Below, piece after piece: positions 1 through 7,589 of a stretch of DNA of 64,000 nt. The stretch lies in NCBI RefSeq assembly GCF_032399705.1, contig NZ_CP135922.1, forward strand, positions 5,704,001 to 5,768,000, in the 5' to 3' direction. The stretch is from Paenibacillus sp. BIC5C1. Its GTDB lineage: Bacteria; Bacillota; Bacilli; Paenibacillales; Paenibacillaceae. The number at the start of each line of letters is the position of its first letter. Within the stretch, counting starts at the first letter, position 1. The notes under the pieces are model-generated. The model was not told the origin of the DNA. It did not search any database and saw nothing but the letters and a program-made list of their open reading frames with translations. Made by a program: the position numbers and the translations under genes.

Positions 1-2
1 TT

Positions 3-65
3 CTCCTTGCCATTGTATTACTAGTCGCAGGTATAAATGCCAGCAAGAATCGAGTGATCGGTTAG
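3..65 (+). CDS. C-terminal fragment of a possible membrane protein
   Basis: The first 20 codons of frame 3 are open up to a TAG. They encode a hydrophobic stretch (LLAIVLLVAGINA) followed by a short basic tail, as at the end of a last transmembrane helix. A strong hairpin terminator follows eight bases after the stop, which supports a real gene end. The rest lies outside the window and the family cannot be named. Confidence 0.4.
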   Translation, partial: LLAIVLLVAGINASKNRVIG

Positions 66-72
66 ATTAATT

Positions 73-130
73 ACGCTCCCCTTATGAGTGACAGGCTAAC
101 AAAACCTGTACTCATGAGAGGAGCGTTTTA
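73..130. terminator. Rho-independent terminator
   Basis: A long imperfect hairpin pairs ACGCTCC...CTTATGAGT with ACTCATGAGAGGAGCGT and is followed by TTTTATTATT on the plus strand. It ends the gene that enters the window from the left. Confidence 0.75.
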
Positions 131-211
131 TTATTGACGGACTTTCATGTGAACTATATTCAATTTACAACTAACAGGACAACGAATAGTTATCCATTCA
201 CGCAGCAGAGA

Positions 212-261
212 AAAAAACAAGATAAAACGGTCTCCATCCCGCGAGATCAGGATGAAGACCG
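212..261 (-). terminator. Terminator of the subtilase gene
   Basis: On the minus strand CGGTCTTCATCC pairs with GGATGGAGACCG (12 bp, one G-T pair), followed by TTTTATCTTGTTTTTTT. It lies about 45 bases after the protease stop codon. Confidence 0.85.
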
Positions 262-304
262 CTTATGCGAAAACATTTGCTTCAATAAATAAGTGCCGTG
301 GAGT

Positions 305-3300
305 TTATTTCACTTTTACCGTGATCTTGTCCGTGCTGGTGACACCAGCTGCGTTGATTAACTCAGCCCGGTACGTATACGTGCCTGAAGTGCGTCCTGT
401 CAGCGAAGTAACGGCACTTTGCGCATTAGGCGTAACCGCTTTGAGCGTTTGGGTGTCGATCAACTTATCATTTTCGTAGAGGCGATACTCAGTAGCATTG
501 GTTCCCCACCACAAGTTCATAGTTACCTTATAATTACCGTCGCCATCCCAGTTATCTTGAGAGAGAACTGCTTTGCCTGGCGATGCGTTGGTAACCTTGA
601 CTGTCAGTGTCGCACTCCGTGTGGTCCCTTTGTCGTTCGTTAGCTCGGCTACGTACGTATAGGTGCCGTTGGCTTTACCCGTGATCTTCGTTTGGGCAAA
701 CTGTGCCAGTGGCGCATTGTAGGTCAACTTCTGCGTATCGATCAAAACCCCATCCTCATAAAGCTTGTAGCTGGTGGCGTTCTCACCCCACCACAGGTTC
801 ATGGTAACGATATATGAGCCTTCGCTCAGGCCATTACCAACCCAATTATTATGAGACAAAACAGGTGTTCCAGGCGCTTTGACGGCTGGAGTTTCAGGCT
901 CAGTCTCCTTGGATTTCAGACTCAGTGCCGTAGTGCCTTTACCAGATAGTCCTTGTTGGTCTTTTACCGTAAGTTCAACTGCATATTCACCTGCTTGGAT
1001 GCCTTCTAAAGGAAGAGTGAAGCTACCATCAGGTTTTACTTCAAATACACCCTCCTTGTAAATCGAACCATCCTCTTTTTTCAGGACGTATGTTGCGTTC
1101 AGCGCAGCCGCCGGGTCAAACTCAATGTTCCAGTTCTCTTTAAGTGAAGGAGCAACACGGAAGTACAAGTCATCCACGCTGCCATTAACAACAACAGATT
1201 CATCTTGCTTGAATTCCAGTTTTTCTGGTGCTGTTACAACCGGAGCTGCTTTTTTCACCAAAAATGGAGAGGTATCTTCGATATACGTTTTGCCATCAAC
1301 ACCGATTGTAGTGATATCAACCGTGTAAAGACCATCTGGAATCGTCGTTACCTCGTCGGTAGTGTAATCTGCATACTGTCCATCCCAAGCCAGATTATAT
1401 CTTGTGTTGGCTGCGAAATTGTAGTAGTTTCCAAAAATAGATCCAATATATCCATCTCCATAATAGCCCCCATCCGGGTTAAGGCCATCAAAGATCTCAA
1501 TAAGGGCAAAATTCATGGGATTGTAGAATTCCATAGCTACATTGAGTGTATCCAGCGAACCATCAGACTTCAATGGATAGTGGAATGGGTTCTTCTCTGT
1601 ACCATATACAGTCTCAATGTATTTAACGCCTGCTAGGGTAAGATTGAAATGTGCAACATATGGAACACTAAATGTGTCCGTTCCATTAGACAACTGAAGG
1701 TATCCTTGCGCTTCCGTTACCGCAGTAACACCTTTTGGAACTGTAATGGTAACCTTCAACTCTTCCTCACCATTCAGTGTAAAAGAGCTCTTGTCCACCG
1801 CAACGGATACACCAGGAATTGTACGAGTAGGATTCACGCTTACAGTGTAGTTTCCACCGCTGCCATTCAGCGACTCCACTTTGATCGTTTTGCTGACGGT
1901 TTTTTCGTCCGTGCTGAGGAAGTTGCCAAAATTCACACTACCAGTAACATTTGGTTTCTCGACAGCCACGCCATTCTCTGTGTATTTAGTTACATCCAAT
2001 ACTTTAACAAATGCAGCAGGATCAATCGTTTTCACCGCTTGAATACGCCCCGCACCTTGATCAAACACATCGTATTTGGTTGTGTCGAGCACTTTACCAT
2101 TGTTCATGAGTGCTACTTTAATATCAAATGGTGTCCAGTCACTGTGCTTCTCAATCAACAGGGCAACTAGTCCGGCAACATGAGGCGTGGCCATACTTGT
2201 ACCTGATTTACGATCATAAGCCTGTGAATAATCTGCTCCAGGCTCGTCCTTGCCATAGGCAGGAACAGTAGACAGAATGCTGGTACCCGGTGCAACTATA
2301 TCCGGTTTGATATCCAGAGTCACCTTGGCTGGTCCGCGGGAGCTGGATGGATTCATTTCATCTCCAGCCGTTTGACCTTTAACGAATTCACTAAAGCTCA
2401 CTTCAACGCTTTGACCGGCATCCAGCTCAGCCTTGATACTTTCTCCATCTTCCTTCGACATGCTCAAGGTTGGAATAAGTTCAAAATTATCTCCCAAACT
2501 CACACCGATCGGGCCTGGAATATTGTTATATACGATAATAGCAACTGCCCCAGCAGCTTTGGCATTGGCTACTTTCTCTACAAACGCTAGCTCACCGCGC
2601 TGTACAAAAGCCACTTTGCCTGTAAAATCCTTGCCTTCAAAGTCGGTCGGCTTACCCAACCCAGCGAATAAAAGATCATATTGACCCGTCAAAACAGATT
2701 CCGGATCTGCCGAGAGGCTCCAGCCCATTACATCAAGTCGGTACACCGACTCAGTAACAGCCAATGGATTTTGCTCCGTTTCAGTTGGAGCAATCGCAGG
2801 CTCTTCTTTCACAGGTGCAACCTCTGGAGAGGTTTCGACTGGTGCCGAAGACGAGGCCGGCTCAACACCCTCTTCTGATTGGCTGGCTTCCACATCAAAA
2901 GCTGTATCATCGTCAGATGCTGAATCAGACAATCCAGCTTCGTTTGTTGATGGAGCTGCTTCACCGGTCACATCTTCCGGTGTGGTTGATGGTTCACCTT
3001 GAGCTGGAACTTCAGGAGTATCAGCACCCGGTGCTGTTCCCAGTTCAGGGGACGACTCAACTTCAGGGACAGGTTGTTCTTCAGGAAGCGTACCTTCACC
3101 TTCCTCACCAATCCAGAAATGAGTATTGGCTGTAATGCTTTGGCTAGGCCCTGTGGAGTTACCTACAGTGATTGCCATAGCCGATGCTCCTGGAGAACCT
3201 AATGTATAACGATTCGGGCCATCATTACCGCTTGCGACAACTGCAGTCACGCCAGACAGCATGGCATTATTAAGCGCAACTGAAGTGATATAACTTGGAT

Positions 3301-4294
3301 CATTGGCAGCGTTACCCAACGAGAGATTGATTACGTCCATGCCATCGGCAACGGAACGGTCAATTCCACCAAGCACCCATGAAGTTTGACCACTTCCATA
3401 GGGCCCAAGAACACGATATGCATAAATATCGGCTTCAGGAGCAACCCCAACAATCCCGTAATCTCCAGCTTCACGAGCAGCAATGGTACCAGCCACGTGA
3501 GTACCATGGGATGTGTAATAGGCGCTTCCATTGGCATTAAATTCAGGTGCACCAGATAATTTCCACTCTTCATGTGTTGTTTCATAAGGATCATTGTCAT
3601 TTTCAACGAAATCCCAGCCACCTTTGAAGGCGTCTTGCAAATTAGGATGTTCATAATCGATTCCTGTATCAATAACACCAACTTTGACGCCTTTTCCTTT
3701 GTACCCCAGATTCCATACTTCAGGGGCGCCAATAAAAGGTGCGGTATCTTTCATATAAGGATTTACCTCATCTGTTTCCGGAGCTACGGTAATTTCGAGG
3801 TCTGGATATACACTGACAACGCCCGGTATGCGAAGCAATTGCCCCAATTGGTTGCCCTTAAGTTCAATGGCCACACCATTTAGAGCATATGCGTAATTTT
3901 CCAATACTTCGTGTTTGATTTTATTCTGAGTGAGGCTATGTACAAATGACTGTTGTTGTTGCTCAACTTGAGTCACAGCCTTTGTTTCCATAGAGGAGGT
4001 AAAAGATTTTCCAGAGAGGGTAGATTCGCCTTGCGCAACAGCAACTGGCTTATTGGAGAGTTCAACAATGACTCTTGTATTCTCTCCCCCAAGACCTTCC
4101 AGACTCTTGTCTAAAAATGGATCTGCTGCAAGCTTTCCTTCCCGCTGGGCAAGAATCTCTCTCCATTGTTTGGCTTCGGTCTTGCTTAGCGAATTCTCAA
4201 GCTGAATACCAACAGGAGCGGCTCCGGCCGCTGGCATGATAATAGAAAAAGTCATTAGAATACTTAACAATATGGATATCAAACGTTTATTCAA
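305..4294 (-). CDS. Secreted S8 subtilisin-like protease with PA domain (Vpr-like)
   Basis: Predicted extracellular serine endopeptidase of about 1330 residues. A signal peptide (hydrophobic core then PAAGA) precedes an inhibitor-I9-like propeptide. The catalytic domain has the Asp in VGVIDTGIDYEHPN (about residue 209), the His in SHGTHVAGT (about 263) and the Ser in GTSMATPHVAG (about 699). A PA (protease-associated) domain sits between His and Ser, preceded by about 110 residues of Pro/Glu/Ser/Thr-rich acidic sequence (nt 2760-3100). An Fn3-like domain and two homologous C-terminal modules containing NLWWG and LYE motifs follow. Start: TTG at 4294 with GGAGGGG seven bases upstream; a frame-open TTG at 4315 lies upstream of that ribosome binding site and is less likely. 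It is transcribed alone, with its own terminator. Family certain; the natural substrate is unknown. Confidence 0.93.
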   Translation of the reverse strand: MNKRLISILLSILMTFSIIMPAAGAAPVGIQLENSLSKTEAKQWREILAQREGKLAADPFLDKSLEGLGGENTRVIVELSNKPVAVAQGESTLSGKSFTSSMETKAVTQVEQQQQSFVHSLTQNKIKHEVLENYAYALNGVAIELKGNQLGQLLRIPGVVSVYPDLEITVAPETDEVNPYMKDTAPFIGAPEVWNLGYKGKGVKVGVIDTGIDYEHPNLQDAFKGGWDFVENDNDPYETTHEEWKLSGAPEFNANGSAYYTSHGTHVAGTIAAREAGDYGIVGVAPEADIYAYRVLGPYGSGQTSWVLGGIDRSVADGMDVINLSLGNAANDPSYITSVALNNAMLSGVTAVVASGNDGPNRYTLGSPGASAMAITVGNSTGPSQSITANTHFWIGEEGEGTLPEEQPVPEVESSPELGTAPGADTPEVPAQGEPSTTPEDVTGEAAPSTNEAGLSDSASDDDTAFDVEASQSEEGVEPASSSAPVETSPEVAPVKEEPAIAPTETEQNPLAVTESVYRLDVMGWSLSADPESVLTGQYDLLFAGLGKPTDFEGKDFTGKVAFVQRGELAFVEKVANAKAAGAVAIIVYNNIPGPIGVSLGDNFELIPTLSMSKEDGESIKAELDAGQSVEVSFSEFVKGQTAGDEMNPSSSRGPAKVTLDIKPDIVAPGTSILSTVPAYGKDEPGADYSQAYDRKSGTSMATPHVAGLVALLIEKHSDWTPFDIKVALMNNGKVLDTTKYDVFDQGAGRIQAVKTIDPAAFVKVLDVTKYTENGVAVEKPNVTGSVNFGNFLSTDEKTVSKTIKVESLNGSGGNYTVSVNPTRTIPGVSVAVDKSSFTLNGEEELKVTITVPKGVTAVTEAQGYLQLSNGTDTFSVPYVAHFNLTLAGVKYIETVYGTEKNPFHYPLKSDGSLDTLNVAMEFYNPMNFALIEIFDGLNPDGGYYGDGYIGSIFGNYYNFAANTRYNLAWDGQYADYTTDEVTTIPDGLYTVDITTIGVDGKTYIEDTSPFLVKKAAPVVTAPEKLEFKQDESVVVNGSVDDLYFRVAPSLKENWNIEFDPAAALNATYVLKKEDGSIYKEGVFEVKPDGSFTLPLEGIQAGEYAVELTVKDQQGLSGKGTTALSLKSKETEPETPAVKAPGTPVLSHNNWVGNGLSEGSYIVTMNLWWGENATSYKLYEDGVLIDTQKLTYNAPLAQFAQTKITGKANGTYTYVAELTNDKGTTRSATLTVKVTNASPGKAVLSQDNWDGDGNYKVTMNLWWGTNATEYRLYENDKLIDTQTLKAVTPNAQSAVTSLTGRTSGTYTYRAELINAAGVTSTDKITVKVK

Positions 4295-4676
4295 GGCTAT
4301 GCCCCTCCTTCTCAATATGAAAGTACCTCACCAATCGATTGGGTCCTGCAATGACAAGTACTGCAATACCTGTGACAACTCACCACCCTATCTGCAAGTA
4401 GATTGACCCTTGGTAAATTATTCTACTAAAATAGCACATTTACCTTCTAAATAATTACAATTATGATATAAAAATTACTTATATGGTTCTTGAGTAAGAG
4501 AAAAATGTTAAATTGTATTTATTTGTCGATTGAATAGTTCAATTTTAAAATATGACATAGGAAAAAAGGCCAAGATCCTCTTCATTCCGAAAGAGATTCC
4601 CAGCCTATTTGTGATCGATGGATTTCATGAAAAATATTTTATTAATTCATTTAACAGTGACACATCTTTTGCTTAT
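4295..4676. other. AT-rich intergenic region upstream of the protease
   Basis: This 382-base stretch separates the methyltransferase stop from the protease start. It is strongly AT-rich and probably holds the protease promoter. I see no convincing coding frame, RNA or hairpin in it. A plus-strand open frame beginning at 4530 runs antisense into the methyltransferase and has no ribosome binding site. Confidence 0.5.
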
Positions 4677-5450
4677 TTAACTTCCCGGCTTCACTGCTTC
4701 AATTCGAAGACGCTTATAATCGGCATAGATTGCATCTTCTTTCCAGAGCTTCGGCACAACGATTTGGCTAGTTTCACGACAGATTTTCTGAATTTGCTCC
4801 TGACTCAAACCATCAAAATAGTCCCCTCCAAAATGGGCCAACCAGCCCTCTATACCCTGTTCACCATCCGCGAGTCTGGTAGGGCGGTCATAGTGGTAGG
4901 CCTGCCGCACCAAAAATCCGCATTGTTCCAAAATGTTGCTATATTGCCCGATCGTCGGGAAATACCAAGGGTTGCGCTCAGATCCACGTATGCCAGTTTG
5001 TCTTTCAAACACTTCTTCTAATGCATCTACAATGATCTGTACATTACCCTTGCCACCGAACTCTGCTACAAAACGTCCCCCAGGCTTCAAAGACTTCCAT
5101 ACACTATCCGCTACAAGTCGAGGACTTCGCATCCAATGCAGAGCTGCATTGGAAAAGACGGCATCATAGAGCTTGTTCGTCGCAAACTGATGTCCGTCCC
5201 CCTCCATAAAATCGATAGCGGGAAACTTCTCTTTTGCACGGCGAATCATGTCCGGTGATGCATCCATGCCAACTACCTCAGCATGCGTTACAGAAATTTC
5301 GTACGTCAAATCCCCCGTCCCACAACCCAAGTCAAGGATATACTCCCCTTTTTGAGGTTGAAGCCATGAGATTAAACTTTTGCCGTAACCCGATACAAAA
5401 GCCAGTTTGTTGTCATACTCATCCGCTTGCCATTGATTAATCGAATGCAT
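4677..5450 (-). CDS. Class I SAM-dependent methyltransferase
   Basis: Rossmann-fold methyltransferase of about 257 residues. Motif I is ILDLGCGTGDLTYE, motif II the VVGMDASPDMI acidic loop, then an EGDGHQF segment and AVFSNAALHWM (motif IV). The arrangement resembles trans-aconitate 2-methyltransferase and ubiquinone/menaquinone-type methyltransferases, but the substrate cannot be read from sequence. The start at 5450 (MHSINQW) has a weak GGTGG seven bases upstream; the more upstream ATG at 5471 has no visible ribosome binding site. It is monocistronic by spacing. Confidence 0.85.
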   Translation of the reverse strand: MHSINQWQADEYDNKLAFVSGYGKSLISWLQPQKGEYILDLGCGTGDLTYEISVTHAEVVGMDASPDMIRRAKEKFPAIDFMEGDGHQFATNKLYDAVFSNAALHWMRSPRLVADSVWKSLKPGGRFVAEFGGKGNVQIIVDALEEVFERQTGIRGSERNPWYFPTIGQYSNILEQCGFLVRQAYHYDRPTRLADGEQGIEGWLAHFGGDYFDGLSQEQIQKICRETSQIVVPKLWKEDAIYADYKRLRIEAVKPGS

Positions 5451-5565
5451 GGATACCACCGTCGCTTTCATGATTGATATCTACATTGTGTCACAAGATA
5501 GTTTATTATTTAAATATATAAAATCTATTCACTTGATAGGTTATACCTATAAAAAAATACCAACC

Positions 5566-5647
5566 TCCGACGAACCTTTGGGATTCTCATCCCCTGTACG
5601 CAAAAAAGCTTCCCGTAGGAAGCTTTTTCTAACGTCCCAGGAGGGAT
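5566..5647. repeat. Direct repeat copy 1 (tRNA-Arg 3' end plus terminator)
   Basis: About 80 bases nearly identical to 5696-5776. On the minus strand it carries the last 14-15 bases of the tRNA-Arg gene followed by the same GCTTCC-TACG-GGAAGC terminator hairpin. The similarity stops abruptly inside the T arm, so no full tRNA is present. Confidence 0.85.
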
Positions 5648-5695
5648 ACTCTCCTTACAGTCGAGACTGCGAAGTATTCCTATCGATGCTTATGC

Positions 5696-5762
5696 TCCGA
5701 CGAACCATCGGGGTTCTCATCCCTTGTACGCAAAAAAGCTTCCCGTAGGAAGCTTTTTCTAA

Positions 5763-5776
<14 letters not shown>
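5696..5776. repeat. Direct repeat copy 2 (overlaps the intact tRNA-Arg)
   Basis: Second copy of the repeat, 130 bases after the first. It covers the true 3' end of the tRNA gene and its terminator. A few substitutions separate the copies (for example cctttggga versus ccatcgggg). Confidence 0.85.
5732..5757 (-). terminator. tRNA-Arg terminator
   Basis: On the minus strand AGCTTCC-TACG-GGAAGCT is followed by TTTTTTG. An identical hairpin lies in the upstream repeat copy at about 5602-5627. Confidence 0.8.
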
Positions 5777-5836
<60 letters not shown>

Positions 5837-6121
5837 AAATATGTATAATAAAAATACCGCGCGATTACTATTATACTCTCATTTCTATATTTTTCAATAG
5901 TTTTATAAAAAAATTAATAAATGCATCATTCCACATGACTTGAACGTATTATTTTCATACTTAGGAAAGCTATAGAATATGAATGCTTTAACGAGGCAAT
6001 ATTGGAAATATTAAGCTCAGATGCGTTTAGAACATGGGCAGGCATATTCATGATGAGACTTGCTGGGTAATCATTTGCATACATACATTCTACTGGAACC
6101 AAATAAAGGAGAGAAATCGCT

Positions 6122-6415
6122 ATGAGACAACTTTTATCAGCATTATCCTATTTTAGTATCTTCTTTGCCCCATTCCTGTTCCCCATCATAATTTGGATTG
6201 TAGCCAAAGACAACTATATTGAGGGACATGCAAAACGGGCCTTATTCTCGCATATATTCCCGTTTATTGCGGCAATCCCGCTACTTTATTTCTTCGTTAC
6301 CGCCCATAGTCTGGGTTCCGCTGTCGGATTTGTAATTTTGTTTTTTGTCATTTATGCACTAAGTTTTGTGTACAATATCGTCAAAGGTATTCAAGTGCTG
6401 CGTGAATATGCCTAA
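6122..6415 (+). CDS. DUF4870-family small membrane protein
   Basis: A 97-residue integral membrane protein with three predicted hydrophobic segments (about residues 7-28, 44-60 and 66-90). The layout matches DUF4870/Tic20-like proteins: a first helix pair, a polar loop with KDNYIEGHAKRALFSH, then two helices ending in a basic tail. The ATG is preceded by AAAGGAGAG at good spacing. It is transcribed alone toward the hairpin at 6451. The biochemical role of the family is not known. Confidence 0.8.
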   Translation: MRQLLSALSYFSIFFAPFLFPIIIWIVAKDNYIEGHAKRALFSHIFPFIAAIPLLYFFVTAHSLGSAVGFVILFFVIYALSFVYNIVKGIQVLREYA

Positions 6416-6450
6416 CCACAAGCTCCATAACCAAGTTAAAATAAACATTC

Positions 6451-6484
6451 AAAAACCCGCCTTTCGAAAGAAGGGCGGGTTTCT
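6451..6484. terminator. Bidirectional terminator
   Basis: AAACCCGCCTT and AAGGGCGGGTTT form a GC-rich stem. T-rich tails exist on both strands, so it can end both the DUF4870 gene and the minus-strand hypothetical genes. Confidence 0.85.
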
Positions 6485-6493
6485 GCATTCCGG

Positions 6494-6622
6494 TTACTTG
6501 TTTCCCTGACGCCACGGATTTCTCTGGGCAGGACGCTTGCTGTTAATGGCGAGCACTTCCTCGGCAAACTCGGTATGATGCGCATAAAGGTTCCCTTTGT
6601 TTTTCTTGAACTTGGAAGCCAT
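6494..6622 (-). CDS. Small basic hypothetical protein (42 aa)
   Basis: A 42-codon frame with a very strong ribosome binding site (GGGGAGGTGATAGCA before ATG). The peptide begins MASKFKKNKGNLYAHHTEFAEE and ends RNPWRQGNK. It is hydrophilic, with nine or so Lys/Arg and no membrane segment. Composition resembles small spore-associated proteins, but I do not recognise the family. It lies between the 6714-7070 gene and a terminator, so it may be the last gene of that transcript. Confidence 0.7.
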   Translation of the reverse strand: MASKFKKNKGNLYAHHTEFAEEVLAINSKRPAQRNPWRQGNK

Positions 6623-6713
6623 TGCTATCACCTCCCCGGAACTTGCATATAGTATGGCTCCGGGTAATTCCGCTTATCCTTTGCAGCTATCGGCATTTGT
6701 TGGAACGAATACC

Positions 6714-7070
6714 TTAACCTTGCCCCACCAAATAGCGTTGAAGTGTCGGTCCCAGTAATCCAAAAGCAAGTAACTCACTCTGAAACCGGGCTTTATCTTC
6801 CCCTGCTGTAATGCCCTCACTGTTCTCAAACGCTGTTTCCGTGGCATCTTCAAACGCGGTATGCATATTGTTATTGTACCAATCCAGGACTGCATCGGAA
6901 TGATTGCGTACAATTCGAACGACTTCAAGCGAATTCCCCGGCTGGGTAGCCGCCACGTATACAAGCAAAGACGGATCACCCGTATTTCCAGGCTGTACTT
7001 CAACTTCTGCACAAGACAATCCATCCACTTCGGTTAATCTGCGTATTTTGGCATCCTGAATGGCATACAT
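6714..7070 (-). CDS. Conserved hypothetical protein (118 aa)
   Basis: A 118-residue soluble protein starting at ATG with AAAGGAGCG ten bases upstream. It begins MYAIQDAKIRRLTEVDG, is mostly mixed alpha/beta by composition, and lacks signal peptide, membrane segment or a motif I recognise. It follows the 7096-7395 gene by 25 bases on the same strand, which suggests co-transcription. Function unknown. Confidence 0.65.
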   Translation of the reverse strand: MYAIQDAKIRRLTEVDGLSCAEVEVQPGNTGDPSLLVYVAATQPGNSLEVVRIVRNHSDAVLDWYNNNMHTAFEDATETAFENSEGITAGEDKARFQSELLAFGLLGPTLQRYLVGQG

Positions 7071-7095
7071 TTGTTATCGCGCTCCTTTGTCCATT

Positions 7096-7395
7096 TCATG
7101 TACTTTGTTCGATCTGGTATCGGGTCTCTGGTGTTCCCAAGCGATAAATCTCCCGATACACCTGCTGTAACACAGCTTCATATGCACGGTTTACAGACTC
7201 CTCCGGCGTATCCGGCCAAGGGAATACCATTCCTGGAAAGGCTTCTTCCTCTTTTTCCTGCATCAGATTAAGCAGTCCCAGTAATTGTTCCGCCTCCTGA
7301 GGCGTCGCCTGGATCACCCATTCATACGACGTTGCGTGCGGATCCGGAATAACGGAGCGCCCCATGACAGATACATAATAGGTCATACTGTCCAT
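7096..7395 (-). CDS. Conserved hypothetical protein (99 aa)
   Basis: A soluble, acidic protein of about 99 residues (MDSMTYYVSVMGRSVIP...). It has a helical C-terminal half rich in Glu/Gln. Either the TTG at 7401 or the ATG at 7395 could start it; the ATG sits nine bases from AGGAGAG and is preferred. It heads a probable three-gene minus-strand unit (7395 to 6494) and faces asnB divergently. No domain recognised. Confidence 0.65.
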   Translation of the reverse strand: MDSMTYYVSVMGRSVIPDPHATSYEWVIQATPQEAEQLLGLLNLMQEKEEEAFPGMVFPWPDTPEESVNRAYEAVLQQVYREIYRLGTPETRYQIEQST

Positions 7396-7463
7396 TTGCA
7401 AGTTCTCTCCTTCACAGGCATGTTGAGGCCGTTGTCCCTAGAACTAGTTTCCGAAGAGGACAG

Positions 7464-7492
7464 ACATTTTATGCCTGCTTTCGGCATATATT
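7464..7492 (+). promoter_or_regulatory. Possible sigma-E-like promoter of asnB
   Basis: ACATTTT, a 14-base spacer and CATATATT loosely fit the sporulation sigma-E pattern (KMATATT, 14-15, CATACANT; five of seven and about six of seven defined positions). It lies about 100 bases ahead of the asparagine synthetase start. The B. subtilis homologue AsnO is sporulation-controlled. This is pattern matching only. Confidence 0.3.
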
Positions 7493-7589
7493 TGTTACGA
7501 CTTCTGACGAAAAAAACAACATTTGTGGCTGTTAGTGACTTAAGCAGCCATACGGATGAATGACTCGACTAAGAAAGGATGAACAAACC

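Noticed and set aside
4530..5021. Plus-strand open frame of 163 codons
   Set aside because: No ribosome binding site, and it is antisense to a clear methyltransferase over most of its length.
6674..7024. Minus-strand frame of 116 codons
   Set aside because: It overlaps the 6714-7070 gene in another frame, has no ribosome binding site and an unnatural Cys/Arg/Trp-rich composition.
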